In this document: positions 7,736 to 16,551 of the stretch, piece after piece
Layout: each line of letters begins with the position of its first letter
Position numbering within the stretch: the first letter of the stretch is position 1
NCBI GenBank assembly: GCA_022827045.1
Contig: JAJDTQ010000262.1
Coordinates: forward strand, 1-49,305
Reading direction: 5' to 3'
From: Candidatus Binatia bacterium
GTDB lineage: Bacteria; Desulfobacterota_B; Binatia; UBA9968; JAJDTQ01
Length of the DNA stretch: 49,305 nt
Translations under genes and position numbers: made by a program
Notes under the pieces: generated by a model
What the model was told of the DNA's origin: nothing
What the model saw: the letters and a program-made list of their open reading frames with translations, nothing else
Databases searched by the model: none

Positions 7736-9973
7736 ATGCAAGCGATCTCGGACATCGTGTTCGGCGGAGGGCTGCCGCCGTGGCTGGCGGCGGGCTTGGC
7801 CCTGGCGGCCGCGGCTTTCCTGGTGAACCAGTTTCGCTTCCTTCACCGGAGCCTGGGGCTCCGCAGGGCCTCGCTGCTGACGCTCCTGCGCGGCGTGGTC
7901 TACGCCCTGCTGCTGCTGTTTCTCATGGGCCCCGTGCGCACCGTGGAGGACCCCACTTCGTTGCGGCGCCCGCTGGTGGTGCTGCTGGATACCTCCGAGA
8001 GCATGAGCCTCCCCTCCGGCCCGGGCGACGCCAGCCGGATCGACTCCGCCAGGGAAGCCCTCGCCGCCGCCGGTCTGACCCGCGGGCTGGCCGGGAAATA
8101 CGATCTCAAGCTCTACTCCTTCGACCGCGAGACTGTTCCGCGGGACTTCGACGGGCTTGCGGGCGTGTTGCCGGCGGGCGATGCCAGCCGGCTGTTCGAC
8201 GCCCTCGGGCAGGTGGCGGAAAGCGAGCCGGACGCCGCCGGGGTCGTCGTCGTATCGGACGGCATCGTCAACCCGGCCGATGCCCTCGACGATTTCCAAG
8301 GTCACCCCAGCCCGGTCTTTGCGGTGTCGGTTGGGCAGGCGGAGGGCTTCAAGGACCTTCGCATCGCCGGCCTGCGCACTCCCGAGCTGGCCTTTCGCGG
8401 CCGCGCCGCCACCATCGACTTCACGATTCAGGCCTACGGCCTGGCCGGCGTCCAGGTGCCGCTCTACTTCAACCTTGGCCGCAACCTCATCTCCACGCAT
8501 CCCATCACCATCGACCGGGACGCCTACGAGAACCGCATTACCCTCAACTACACGCCCCGTGAGCTGGGCGCCCACGGCTTCACCCTGACGCTGCCCGAGC
8601 AGGCCGGCGAAAGCATCGCCGGCAACAACCGCAAGGCGTTCCGGATGGAGGTGCGCCGGGACAAGATCCGGGTGTTGACCCTGTCGGGTTCCCCCTCCTG
8701 GAACTACCGGTTCCTGCGGTTCGCCCTGAAGCAGGACCCGTTCCTGGAGCTGGTGTCGTTCGTCTTCCTGCGCACTCCCAGCGACGTGGTGGACGTACGC
8801 GAGAACGAGCTGAGCCTGATCCCCTTCCCCATCGACGAGATCTTCGTGGAGGAGCTCAAGAACTTCGACGTGCTGATCCTCGACGACTTCTCCCACCGCA
8901 CCTACTTCAACCCGCTCTACTTCGAGAACATCCGGGACTTCGTCCGCGACGGCGGCGGTCTGGCGATGACGGGGGGCGCGCGCGCCTTCGATCGCGGCGG
9001 ATACGACCAAACCGCCCTCGCCCCGGTGCTGCCCGTGAAGCTCGACGGACGCGGGGCCTTCCGGACCGGCGTCGCCGCCCGCGCCGCGTTGACGCCGGCG
9101 GGCAAGGCGCACCCGCTGACACGGGTGCTCGCCGACCCCGCGGCCAACGAGGAGGCATGGCGGGCGCTTCCGCCCCTGACCACCCTCAACGAGGTGGCGC
9201 GACCCAACGGTGAAGTGTTGCTTTCGGCGCGGACGGGCGGGCGTCAGGCGCCGCTGCTGACGGTGGGGCGATACCACCAGGGGCGGACGCTTGCGTTCGC
9301 CAGCGACGACCTCTGGCGCTGGAACTTCGACCAGGTGGGGCGCAATCAGAACCCGCAGATCCATCTCAAGCTCGTCCGCAACGGCGTGCGCTGGCTGGCC
9401 CAGGAGCCCGCCTTCGACCAGGTACAGATCCTGGCGGTGGGAGGCTCCCGGCGGCCGGGAGAACCCATCGAGTTCCGCATCCGCGTCCTGAAGGACGATC
9501 ACGGCCCGGCCAGCGAGCCGAACCTCCAGGTGTTGGTCACCGGACCGGAAGGCGAGCGTACGCCGCTTGAGGCATCGGCCACGGATCAACCGGGCGAGTA
9601 CCGTGCCGAGTTCACTCCGCGCCTGGAAGGCTCCCACCGCATCGAGGTCCAGGCATCCTCGTCGGGAAAGCCCCTGGGCAAATCGGCCGCCAATTTCCTC
9701 GTGGCCCTTCCTTCGGAGGAGAACGACGACGGACGGCCACGGCCGGAGCTGCTGGCGGCGGTGGCGGAGCGCAGCCAGGGGATGTTCGCTCCCGCCGCCT
9801 CGCTGAGCGACGCCCACTGGTCGGAGTTCGAGCAGTTGATGGAGCGGGCGGCGCCGTCGAGCATCGTGGCGCGGAGCCGGGTAGCGCTCTGGAACGAGCC
9901 CCTCCTGTTCACCCTCGCGGTGCTGCTGCTGGGGGCGGAATGGTGGCTGAGACGCACCTGGGGGCTCGTATGA
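7736..9973 (+). CDS. VWA and glutamine-amidotransferase-like membrane protein
   Basis: A 745-residue protein with two N-terminal membrane segments (about 14-32 and 46-63) and one at the C-terminus. The VWA domain carries the metal-site motif DTSES starting at Asp85. The middle has a GATase1-like domain (around VLTLSGSPSWNYRFLRF, then VLILDDFS and FVRDGGGLAMTGG). An Ig-like segment precedes the last helix. This is the usual partner of DUF58/BatA/DUF4159 genes and probably spans the inner membrane with a large periplasmic part. Its TGA overlaps the ATG of the next gene (ATGA), so nudC is probably co-translated. Confidence 0.87.
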   Translation: MQAISDIVFGGGLPPWLAAGLALAAAAFLVNQFRFLHRSLGLRRASLLTLLRGVVYALLLLFLMGPVRTVEDPTSLRRPLVVLLDTSESMSLPSGPGDASRIDSAREALAAAGLTRGLAGKYDLKLYSFDRETVPRDFDGLAGVLPAGDASRLFDALGQVAESEPDAAGVVVVSDGIVNPADALDDFQGHPSPVFAVSVGQAEGFKDLRIAGLRTPELAFRGRAATIDFTIQAYGLAGVQVPLYFNLGRNLISTHPITIDRDAYENRITLNYTPRELGAHGFTLTLPEQAGESIAGNNRKAFRMEVRRDKIRVLTLSGSPSWNYRFLRFALKQDPFLELVSFVFLRTPSDVVDVRENELSLIPFPIDEIFVEELKNFDVLILDDFSHRTYFNPLYFENIRDFVRDGGGLAMTGGARAFDRGGYDQTALAPVLPVKLDGRGAFRTGVAARAALTPAGKAHPLTRVLADPAANEEAWRALPPLTTLNEVARPNGEVLLSARTGGRQAPLLTVGRYHQGRTLAFASDDLWRWNFDQVGRNQNPQIHLKLVRNGVRWLAQEPAFDQVQILAVGGSRRPGEPIEFRIRVLKDDHGPASEPNLQVLVTGPEGERTPLEASATDQPGEYRAEFTPRLEGSHRIEVQASSSGKPLGKSAANFLVALPSEENDDGRPRPELLAAVAERSQGMFAPAASLSDAHWSEFEQLMERAAPSSIVARSRVALWNEPLLFTLAVLLLGAEWWLRRTWGLV

Positions 9974-10905
9974 CCGGGCACGTATTCTCCGGGAATCCCC
10001 TGGACCGGGGCGACGTTCAACGCCGTGACGAGGACTGGCTCGCGCGGGCGGCCCGGGACCCCCGGTCCCGCTTCCTGCCCCTGTGGCGGCTCGACATCCT
10101 GCTGCGCAACGGCGACGGCGCCGAGCTTGGCTGGGTGGCGCCCGCGGACATCGAACGGCTGGCGGTCGACGGTCCGCCGGTCTTTCTCGGGCTCATGGAC
10201 GGCACTGCCCACTTCGCGGTGGACGTCTCCACGGTCGAGGAACCGCTCCGGGAGCTGAACCTCGAGGAGCCATGGAGCTTCGTCGAGGCCCGAGCCGCGG
10301 CCGCCCAACTCAAGCCGGACGACGTAGGCATCCTGGCACACGGCAAGTCGCAGGTGGACTGGCATCGCCGGCACCGCTTCTGCGGCGTGTGCGGCGCCCC
10401 CACCGAACAGGGTCGCGGCGGCCAGTTGCGCAAGTGCACAAACTGCAACACGGAGCACTTCCCCCGCACCGACCCGGTGGCGATCATGGTCGTCACCGAT
10501 GGCGAGCGCGCCCTGCTGGGCCAGTCCCGCGGCCGGCTCGCCCGCTCCGGACGCTACTCCGCCCTGGCGGGCTTCATCGACCAGGCCGAGTGCATCGAGG
10601 AGGCGGTGCGCCGGGAGGTCAAGGAGGAATCCGGCATCACCGTAGGCGAGGTGCGCTACCACTCCTCCCAGCCCTGGCCGTTCCCCTTCTCCCTCATGAT
10701 CGGCTGCCACGGCAAGGCGCTGACCACGGACATCGTCAAGGACGACGAGGAGATGACCGACGTGCGCTGGTTCTCGCGGGAAGAAGTGCTGTCCTCCCTG
10801 GCAGGCGAGAACCCCAACCTCAAGCTGCCCGACCCCGTGGCCATCGCCCACCACTTGATCCGGGCGTGGGCCGAGGGGCGGGTGAAATTCCAGTTTCCCG
10901 CGTAG
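9970..10905 (+). CDS. nudC: NAD(+) diphosphatase NudC (Nudix hydrolase)
   Basis: The 311-residue product hydrolyses NAD(H) to NMN(H) and AMP and, in the characterised family, removes NAD caps from RNA. Four zinc cysteines are present (C138, C141, C156, C159). The Nudix box occupies residues 201-223, starting GFIDQAE and ending REVKEESGI. The NudC-specific SQPWPFP motif follows at about residue 233. I chose the ATG at 9970 because it overlaps the stop of the previous gene; a GTG at 9940 in the same frame is less likely. Its place at the end of an envelope operon is unusual but the overlap argues for co-expression. Confidence 0.95.
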   Translation: MTGHVFSGNPLDRGDVQRRDEDWLARAARDPRSRFLPLWRLDILLRNGDGAELGWVAPADIERLAVDGPPVFLGLMDGTAHFAVDVSTVEEPLRELNLEEPWSFVEARAAAAQLKPDDVGILAHGKSQVDWHRRHRFCGVCGAPTEQGRGGQLRKCTNCNTEHFPRTDPVAIMVVTDGERALLGQSRGRLARSGRYSALAGFIDQAECIEEAVRREVKEESGITVGEVRYHSSQPWPFPFSLMIGCHGKALTTDIVKDDEEMTDVRWFSREEVLSSLAGENPNLKLPDPVAIAHHLIRAWAEGRVKFQFPA

Positions 10906-10917
10906 CGGCCATTGTCC

Positions 10918-10950
10918 CCCTCTCCCCCCGGGAGAGGGCTGGGGTGAGGG
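10918..10950 (+). repeat. Palindromic repeat of the CCCTCTCCC/GGGAGAGGG type
   Basis: A 9-bp perfect stem (10918-10926 with 10930-10938, 3-base loop) is followed by a GGGGTGAGGG tail. The same unit occurs as an inverted pair at 13674-13798. It may act as a weak terminator after nudC, since the next gene has its own ribosome-binding site. Confidence 0.75.
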
Positions 10951-10991
10951 TCCCCCGGACCACCGCCTCCGCCGACACACAGGAGAATTCC

Positions 10992-12584
10992 ATGTCCAAG
11001 CCACGTATAGCCGTGTTCTCGGGGCCGCGCGCCACCATCGCCAACACACCCCCGCTCGTCACGAGCAACAAGGCGCGGGCGGCGGGGGAGCGGCAGCTCG
11101 ACGGGCGGTTCGACCACCTCGTTCCGCAGCGCCTGCACGAGCCCGTGCGGGTGCGTATCGAAAAATTCAGCGCGCACCCGCTGGAATCCGACGCCGCCGA
11201 GGTCTACCACGACGACGGGAAGCCGTATCACGAGGTGGAGCTGCGGCCGGAAGACGGCCCGTATCCGCTGCCCTACATGGCGCGCCGCGCCGACGGCTCC
11301 GGGGACGGCACACCCTTCGAGGACGGCGACCAGCGCGACGCGAGCATCGCCTACGGCGGCCGGCAATCGTACTTCCCCGATGCGTCGCGGCTGTTCGAGG
11401 AGATCGACCGCGGGCTAGGCGGACGCGGCCACGACGGCGCGGCGAGCGAGTTGGACAGGCTTGCGGAGTTCGACTTCGTGCGCGTGCTCCCTCCGTCGGG
11501 CTACACGAAACAGGGTGAGGTGGGAGGGCGCGATTTCTTTCCCTACAGCCCCAGGCCCCTCGGCAAGTTCCCGCCCCATGCGGCCATGGCCCGCGCGGTC
11601 AACGTCGTCCAGCAGACCATAGACTCGGGGCGCCACGACGGCTTCATCTGGCTGGAAGGCAGTCCGCACGTGGAGGAAACACTCTACTGGCTGAGCCTGG
11701 TGCTGGACACCGACCTGCCCTTCGTGGGCATCTCGTCACAGCGTCCCCACGGGACCCTCGCCAACGACGGCGACCGCAACATCGTGGACGCCACGCGCTA
11801 TATCGCTTCCGGGCTCGGCACGGGGCTGGGCGCGGTGGGCATCGTCGACGAGCAGATATTCGCAGCGCGCGCTTTCAAGAAGGGCGATGCACGGCCGGGC
11901 GGCTACCGCGCCACCGGCGGACACGGCGGCGTGCTCGGCAGCGCGTGTGAGGAGGTGCGCGTGTGGTACCGTCCCGCGTACCGGACCACGGGCGCGTCCG
12001 CGCTTGCGGTGAAGGACCTGCCCGCGGAGGTCACCTTCCAGGAATACGGCGACGGCCCCGGGACAGGGACAATCCGCATCAAGGACGACGACGGCTCGCT
12101 CCGCGGCGAGGCCATCGCGCCGGTGCACGTCGTGAAGTACGGCCACTACATGGCGGAAGAAGATACGGCGGACCCGGAGGTGGAGGTGGACATCATGGCG
12201 CGCATCGAGCGCGGGCTGGCGCAGGAAGCGTCCGCGGAGCCCGGCGCGCCGCGTTTCCACGGTTTCGTGCTGGAGGGAGCGGCCGGCACCGGCTCCGCGC
12301 TCCACAGCCAGATGGCGGCGCTCGCCGTCGCCGCATGCAACGGCATGCCGGTGGTACGGGTGAGCCGGGGCGACCCGGAAGGCGCCCTCCCCTCCAACCC
12401 CAACGATCTCACCATCGAGGGAAACAACCTGGACGCCACCAAGGCCCGTATGCTGCTGCGCGCGGCGATGCTGCGCCTGGGGCGTCTGCCCAAGGCCCGC
12501 GACCCCCGCAACCCGACGGCGCGGGAACGCGAGGCGTCGGTGGCGGCAATTGCGCGGTATCAGGAGATATTCGACACGCACTGA
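10992..12584 (+). CDS. Asparaginase-like protein with altered active site
   Basis: A 530-residue protein. The stretch from about residue 210 to 265 follows the type I/II asparaginase pattern: an EGSPHVEETL segment where asparaginases have HGTDTMEETA, then DLPFVGISSQRP and TLANDGDRNIVDA in place of the conserved RP...SADGPxNLxxA segment. The catalytic Thr of the HGTDT loop is Ser224, and the following Asp is Pro225. The N-terminus keeps a TIANT-like strand. The protein is longer than usual asparaginases (about 330 residues), with a central insertion and a C-terminal domain that resembles their second domain. The start at 10992 has AGGAGA at 10980-10985. True asparaginase activity is doubtful. 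Confidence 0.75.
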   Translation: MSKPRIAVFSGPRATIANTPPLVTSNKARAAGERQLDGRFDHLVPQRLHEPVRVRIEKFSAHPLESDAAEVYHDDGKPYHEVELRPEDGPYPLPYMARRADGSGDGTPFEDGDQRDASIAYGGRQSYFPDASRLFEEIDRGLGGRGHDGAASELDRLAEFDFVRVLPPSGYTKQGEVGGRDFFPYSPRPLGKFPPHAAMARAVNVVQQTIDSGRHDGFIWLEGSPHVEETLYWLSLVLDTDLPFVGISSQRPHGTLANDGDRNIVDATRYIASGLGTGLGAVGIVDEQIFAARAFKKGDARPGGYRATGGHGGVLGSACEEVRVWYRPAYRTTGASALAVKDLPAEVTFQEYGDGPGTGTIRIKDDDGSLRGEAIAPVHVVKYGHYMAEEDTADPEVEVDIMARIERGLAQEASAEPGAPRFHGFVLEGAAGTGSALHSQMAALAVAACNGMPVVRVSRGDPEGALPSNPNDLTIEGNNLDATKARMLLRAAMLRLGRLPKARDPRNPTAREREASVAAIARYQEIFDTH

Positions 12585-12597
12585 GGGACCTGCCCCG

Positions 12598-12641
12598 ACA
12601 GCTATTGATAGTTTCACCGCGCGGACACTAGCAATAGCTGT
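12598..12641. promoter_or_regulatory. 10-bp inverted repeat with long spacer
   Basis: ACAGCTATTG at 12598-12607 is repeated in inverse at 12632-12641, with further near-matching bases inside. It lies 14 bases after the asparaginase-like stop and about 50 bases before the promoter of the next gene. It could be a terminator stem or a regulator binding site; there is no U-tract. Confidence 0.4.
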
Positions 12642-12689
12642 AACCCGGTCATCGAACGTTCCCTCCCCTCTTCGGAGGTCCTATATTCC

Positions 12690-12718
12690 TTGTCGGCAAG
12701 TCTCCGGCAATTTATAGT
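12690..12718 (+). promoter_or_regulatory. Sigma-70-like promoter for the DapA-like gene
   Basis: TTGTCG at 12690-12695, a 17-base spacer, and TATAGT at 12713-12718. Transcription would start near 12725, giving a very short leader that carries the TAGGAGGTG ribosome-binding site before the ATG at 12739. Confidence 0.5.
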
Positions 12719-12738
12719 GACGGCGTAGGAGGTGAACC

Positions 12739-13671
12739 ATGACCAGCACTCTCCGCTTCAGCGGCGCCATCCCGGCCAACCTGCTGCCCTTCAACGAGGA
12801 TCTGTCTTTCGACGAGGTCAACTACCGGAAACATCTCTCGTGGCTGGCCGCGGTGGACGGCGTCGACGCCATCGTCTGCAACGGTCACGCGGGCGAGGTG
12901 TCGTCGCTGGATCGCGAGGAGCGGCGCCGGGCGCTGGCCCTGGCCGCCGACGAGGTCGGCGACCGGGTGGACCTCATCTCCGGCATCTACACCGACAACA
13001 CCCTGGAGGCCGCCGAGCTTGCGAAGGACGCCAGGGCCGAGGGTGCATCCGGGCTCCTGATCTTTCCGCCGACGCTCTTCATGTGGGGCGCCCGCCTCCG
13101 GCCCGAGATGGCCGTTGTCCATTTCGAAACCATCGCCGAGGCCACCGACCTGCCGTTGATCGTGTTCGAGTACCCGCCGGCAAGCGGCATCGGCTACGAC
13201 CCCGACACCTTGGCGCGGCTCGCGGAAATCGACCACGTGGTGGGGGTCAAGGACTGGAGCAACGACATGGTGGCGCTGGAGGCCAACCTGCGGGCGCTGC
13301 GCGGCACCGGCCGGCCCGTGGCGATGCTGAGCAGCTACACCATGTCGATGTTCGGGAGCTACGTGCTGGGCGCCGACGGCTCCATCTCGGGCATGGGAAG
13401 CGTCACCGCTGATCTGCACGCCGAACTCTTCCGGGCAGTCCAGACAGGAGACCTGGGAGCCGGCCGCCGGCTCAACGACCGCCTGGATCCGCTTGTGAAG
13501 GTATTCTACGCGCCGCCCTTCGTGGACATGCACAACCGCATGAAGGAGGCGCTGGCGCTGTTGGGCAGGATCGACAAGGCCGTGGTGCGCCCGCCCCTGA
13601 AGCGCATTACCGACGAAGAGCGCGAGCGTATCCGCCGGGCGCTGCTGCAATCGGGGCTGCTCCTGCCTTAG
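12739..13671 (+). CDS. Dihydrodipicolinate synthase/N-acetylneuraminate lyase family aldolase
   Basis: A 310-residue class I aldolase of the DapA/NanA family (TIM barrel). The Schiff-base Lys is K171 in GVKDWS and the proton-relay Tyr is Y145 in FEYPP. The substrate-loop motif GGTTGE of true DapA is replaced by CNGHAGE, so it is probably a pyruvate-dependent aldolase for another keto acid rather than the lysine-pathway enzyme. It has its own promoter and a strong ribosome-binding site, and faces a ferritin-like gene across an inverted repeat. The substrate cannot be read from the context. Confidence 0.88.
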   Translation: MTSTLRFSGAIPANLLPFNEDLSFDEVNYRKHLSWLAAVDGVDAIVCNGHAGEVSSLDREERRRALALAADEVGDRVDLISGIYTDNTLEAAELAKDARAEGASGLLIFPPTLFMWGARLRPEMAVVHFETIAEATDLPLIVFEYPPASGIGYDPDTLARLAEIDHVVGVKDWSNDMVALEANLRALRGTGRPVAMLSSYTMSMFGSYVLGADGSISGMGSVTADLHAELFRAVQTGDLGAGRRLNDRLDPLVKVFYAPPFVDMHNRMKEALALLGRIDKAVVRPPLKRITDEERERIRRALLQSGLLLP

Positions 13672-13673
13672 GC

Positions 13674-13798
13674 CCTCACCCGGCCTCCGGCCACCCTCTC
13701 CCTTAGGGAGAGGGGTTGTATTTGGCTACTCCGACAGAGTCCTGGTCGTGGGCAAGCTCCCGCCCCCTCTCCCTTTGGGAGAGGGTTGGGGTGAGGGG
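13674..13798. repeat. Inverted pair of palindromic repeats between convergent genes
   Basis: Two copies of the CCCTCTCCC-loop-GGGAGAGGG unit (13694-13714 and 13765-13785) lie in opposite orientation, each with its GGGTGAGGG-type tail facing outward. The whole segment can fold as two hairpins or one large one. It fills the gap between convergent genes and may stop transcription from both sides. Confidence 0.75.
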
Positions 13799-13806
13799 CG
13801 AATCGT

Positions 13807-14454
13807 CTACGACCAGCTATCCTCGTAGACCCAGCGGTCGAGGTTGTCGAAGTACTGGCGCCGGAGCATGAGGCTCATCTCCACGGCGCGGACGACGCGG
13901 TCCTGCGTCTCGGGGCTGGTGGCGTACTTGACGAGCAGCTCGAATGGATAATTGCCGTGCTCTTCCTCGTCGTCGTGGATCTTCTGGTAGGGGCCGGTGA
14001 CCCATTCGGGCACGGTGCCGGCCTCCAGGCTCTTGCCGATGAGGTAGTCGGCGACGCCTTCGCCGGCGAACGGAAAAGCGGCGATGCGCTCACAGGTCGT
14101 GGTCAATGCCTCGAAACCGTTGAACATCGCCATCTGGGCGGGTACCGGCTTGTAGTCGTAGGGCACCGCCCCTTTGCTCTTCAGAGCTTCCGAGAGATAC
14201 TCCGCGTGGACGAACTCCTCGTAGATGGCTTCCGCCAGAATGGCCTTGACCTCGAGTTCCGGAGTGGTCTTGAGCCATGAGCCGAAAACCTCCGCCGCAC
14301 GCACTTCGTTGAAGAGCCGGCTCTGCATCACCTTGATGCGCATTTCGTCGGTGGTGAGCGGAATGTAGCTGTAGGCGGGCAGGTTGCCGTCCAGCCCCTT
14401 GCAGAACTCGGTGACGCGCTTCTGCACCTTCTTGGCGAATTCGTGACTGTCCAT
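13807..14454 (-). CDS. Ferritin-like (di-iron) domain protein
   Basis: A 215-residue, almost wholly helical protein. Glu residues in the first helix (E50, E55), an ExxH in the second (E80-H83) and a second ExxH (E163-H166, within DDEEEH) fit a ferritin-like four-helix di-iron centre. I could not match it to a named subfamily; it may be an oxygenase or an oxidase/peroxidase. The ATG at 14454 has AGGGG five to six bases upstream and is preferred to the in-frame TTG at 14460. It lies 166 bases downstream of the Bug binding-protein gene on the same strand, so co-transcription is possible. Confidence 0.65.
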   Translation of the reverse strand: MDSHEFAKKVQKRVTEFCKGLDGNLPAYSYIPLTTDEMRIKVMQSRLFNEVRAAEVFGSWLKTTPELEVKAILAEAIYEEFVHAEYLSEALKSKGAVPYDYKPVPAQMAMFNGFEALTTTCERIAAFPFAGEGVADYLIGKSLEAGTVPEWVTGPYQKIHDDEEEHGNYPFELLVKYATSPETQDRVVRAVEMSLMLRRQYFDNLDRWVYEDSWS

Positions 14455-14620
14455 GAGCAACCCCTATAGGAAGATTCCGGTCCGGATTTGATGCGGGAAG
14501 TGATAACAACCGCCGGGGTCACCGTCAACCAAGCATCCGGCCCACAGGCAATCGGGACCGCCGTGTCCAGGGGAGAGGAGTCTTTACCGCGGTCGTGCGC
14601 GGCCGTCGGTTCGGCCCTTG

Positions 14621-15676
14621 CTATTTCTGGCCAAGGAACCGCCTGTATTGGTCCACGACCTCCGGCGGGGCGTCGGCCATTTCCCCTATGATCCGCGAGA
14701 TGTCCTTTCCCGAGCGCGGGGCGACTCGAATGCCCGAGCGCTTGGCTTCGCTGACGAACTCGGCACTGTGCAACGCATTGAGAAAAGCTTCCTGCAGAAC
14801 CGCGAACCGGTCCGGCGGGGTTCCCGGAGGAACCGCGTACAGGCGTAGAATGCTCCAGCCATGGATCAGGAAATCGGCCAGCTTCCGCTGTTTGGAGTTG
14901 AGCGTCAAGTCATTCAACGTGGCTACGCCCGGCGGCGCTTCCGCCCCCGGACCTGTTCCGATGGCCAGGAACGGCCGGATGGTGCCGTTTTCGATGAAAT
15001 GCCCGTAACGGTCCTGAACGAAATGGAGGGAGAGGTTCATCCCCTCCAGCTCCTTCCGTTCCAGCGCAGCCAGGATCCCGGTGGAGCCCTTGTAACCGGT
15101 GACGACCTTGACGTTGAGGCCGAGAGCACGCTCGAACTCGCCCATGATGGCCGCCGACTGACCCACACCGGTCGCGCCCACGGCCAACGGTTCCTTCCTG
15201 CTGTTCAAGTCCGCGAGCGTACGGATCGGTAGATCGCCGCGAACCCATAGCACTCTCGGCAGGGCCGGGAGGGAGGGATCACCCAACCACATGTATTTCC
15301 TGGGGTCGAACTTGGCCGCGGGATCTTCCATCAAGGCCTGCAGAACGACTCCGGCGGCGAAGTTGACGATGGTAAGCCCGTCTCCCGGTTGTTCCGCGTA
15401 GACGCGGTTGGCGGCGATCAGGCTTCCCGCGCCGGGCAAATTCTGCACGACGATTCTGGGCTTGCCGGGTATGTGAAGCGGGAGGTGCCGGGCCAAGAGA
15501 CGCGCAAAGGTATCGAACCCGCCGCCGGGACTGACCCCGACGATAATCTTGATGGTCTTGCCTTCGTAGAATGGGGAGGCCCCATGTGCCGGCGTCCCGG
15601 GGCTAATCCACAGGCACAGGACGGCGATGAGACCGAGCAGGGCTGCTCTGGTTGGTGCTACGGTTTGGCCGTTCAT
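14621..15676 (-). CDS. Bug/TctC family periplasmic binding protein
   Basis: A 351-residue protein with an N-terminal signal peptide (hydrophobic core about residues 10-25, cleavage after AHGA). It matches the tripartite tricarboxylate transporter receptor family: KIIVGVSPGGGFDTFAR near the mature N-terminus, VVQNLPGAGSL, and the C-terminal PPGTPPDR segment. These proteins bind carboxylates in the periplasm. No TctA or TctB membrane subunits are nearby, as is common for Bug proteins. The ATG at 15676 has GGAGG five bases upstream; the frame extends upstream to 15709 without a ribosome-binding site. It is divergent from the operon beginning at 15856. Confidence 0.9.
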   Translation of the reverse strand: MNGQTVAPTRAALLGLIAVLCLWISPGTPAHGASPFYEGKTIKIIVGVSPGGGFDTFARLLARHLPLHIPGKPRIVVQNLPGAGSLIAANRVYAEQPGDGLTIVNFAAGVVLQALMEDPAAKFDPRKYMWLGDPSLPALPRVLWVRGDLPIRTLADLNSRKEPLAVGATGVGQSAAIMGEFERALGLNVKVVTGYKGSTGILAALERKELEGMNLSLHFVQDRYGHFIENGTIRPFLAIGTGPGAEAPPGVATLNDLTLNSKQRKLADFLIHGWSILRLYAVPPGTPPDRFAVLQEAFLNALHSAEFVSEAKRSGIRVAPRSGKDISRIIGEMADAPPEVVDQYRRFLGQK

Positions 15677-15728
15677 GAACACCTCCCTTGGCACGTGTTC
15701 GGAACACACGGAACCCTTTGAGTTTGGG

Positions 15729-15758
15729 ACACTACGATGGGGTCAGAACTATTGTCAA
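15729..15758 (-). promoter_or_regulatory. Candidate promoter for the Bug gene
   Basis: Read on the minus strand there is a perfect TTGACA (15758-15753), an 18-base spacer and TAGTGT (15734-15729). Transcription would start about 45 bases before the ATG at 15676. The -10 match is weak. Confidence 0.35.
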
Positions 15759-15855
15759 CCGAAGTGGAAGCGGTCGGCAGCCATCCGGCGCTTGTTCGGG
15801 AACCGGCACTCGCTTCTGTTTGACACGCCCGAAGCATTCGCAATAAAGGGGAGCC

Positions 15856-16524
15856 ATGGCCAACGAAGGCTTCGTCGACTCCATCGTGAACGAGATCATC
15901 GAGCCCGGGATCCAGCGCCTTATGGAGAGCCGCTACTTTTCCGAACTTCGAGAAGGGAAACTCTCGGTGCGGCGGCTCCAGGGTTGGTCGCTGCAACACT
16001 ATCTGCATAACGTCGTGCTGTTGAAGGGCTTTGCCCTCTGCATGGTCAAGAACGCCCATGACAGCCGACTGTTCAACCACTTCTCCTACCAGTTCGAAGA
16101 GGAACGGACCCACCCGGACCTGGCCAAGCGCTTCGGGCTTGCGCTGGGGCTCGGCGAAGAGGACTTCGCCAGCGCCACGCCGGTCTTCGGGTGCCTGATA
16201 CACACCAGCCGAATGATCCACGGCATGCTGTTGGGTTCCCCCGCGGAGAATCGGGTCGGAGCCCTGGTCGACGAGAGCATGGTGCGCCGGTACTCGGACG
16301 AGTTCAACATCCATGCTCGGAAGCACTACGGCCTTGGAGACCATGCGTGCGAGTTCTTTACGGTTCACATGGTAGCGGACGAGGAACACACGGCGCAGGC
16401 CTCGGAAGTCATCGCTCGCATGGCCGAGACGCCACGGGAACAGCAGTTGGTACGCGAGGCCGCGCAGCATACCGTGCGCCTGAAACTGGGCAAATTCGAA
16501 AGCATCTACGAGAGCTACGCGTAG
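15856..16524 (+). CDS. Haem-oxygenase-fold (PqqC/TenA/CADD-like) protein
   Basis: A 222-residue helical protein of the haem-oxygenase-like superfamily. Helices carry LRRLQGWSLQHYLHNV-like, EEERTH (E81-H86) and ADEEHT (D175-H178) segments, the pattern of metal-binding haem-oxygenase-like di-iron oxidases and PqqC-type proteins. Such enzymes carry out cofactor-free or di-iron oxidations, for example in PqqC, CADD and UndA. GGGGAG upstream supports the ATG at 15856. It is followed after 27 bases by a luciferase-like monooxygenase and then by a two-cupin dioxygenase, which suggests one oxidative degradation route. Confidence 0.75.
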   Translation: MANEGFVDSIVNEIIEPGIQRLMESRYFSELREGKLSVRRLQGWSLQHYLHNVVLLKGFALCMVKNAHDSRLFNHFSYQFEEERTHPDLAKRFGLALGLGEEDFASATPVFGCLIHTSRMIHGMLLGSPAENRVGALVDESMVRRYSDEFNIHARKHYGLGDHACEFFTVHMVADEEHTAQASEVIARMAETPREQQLVREAAQHTVRLKLGKFESIYESYA

Positions 16525-16551
16525 CTCACGCCGCCGCTTCGGAACGGAGCC

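Noticed and set aside
6764..9817. A 1017-codon open frame on the minus strand
   Set aside because: It is antisense to three well-supported genes; its product is rich in His, Arg, Gln and Gly as expected from the shadow of GC-rich coding DNA.
10083..10991. An N-terminal extension of the asparaginase-like gene
   Set aside because: The added part is the shifted frame of nudC, with Arg/Pro-rich composition; the true start at 10992 has a ribosome-binding site.
13957..14280. Plus-strand open frame over the ferritin-like gene
   Set aside because: It is a shadow frame; the minus-strand product has clear ExxH motifs.
15820..15825. TTGACA as a -35 box for the haem-oxygenase-fold gene
   Set aside because: No acceptable -10 lies 16-18 bases downstream, and the start of transcription would fall on the ribosome-binding site.
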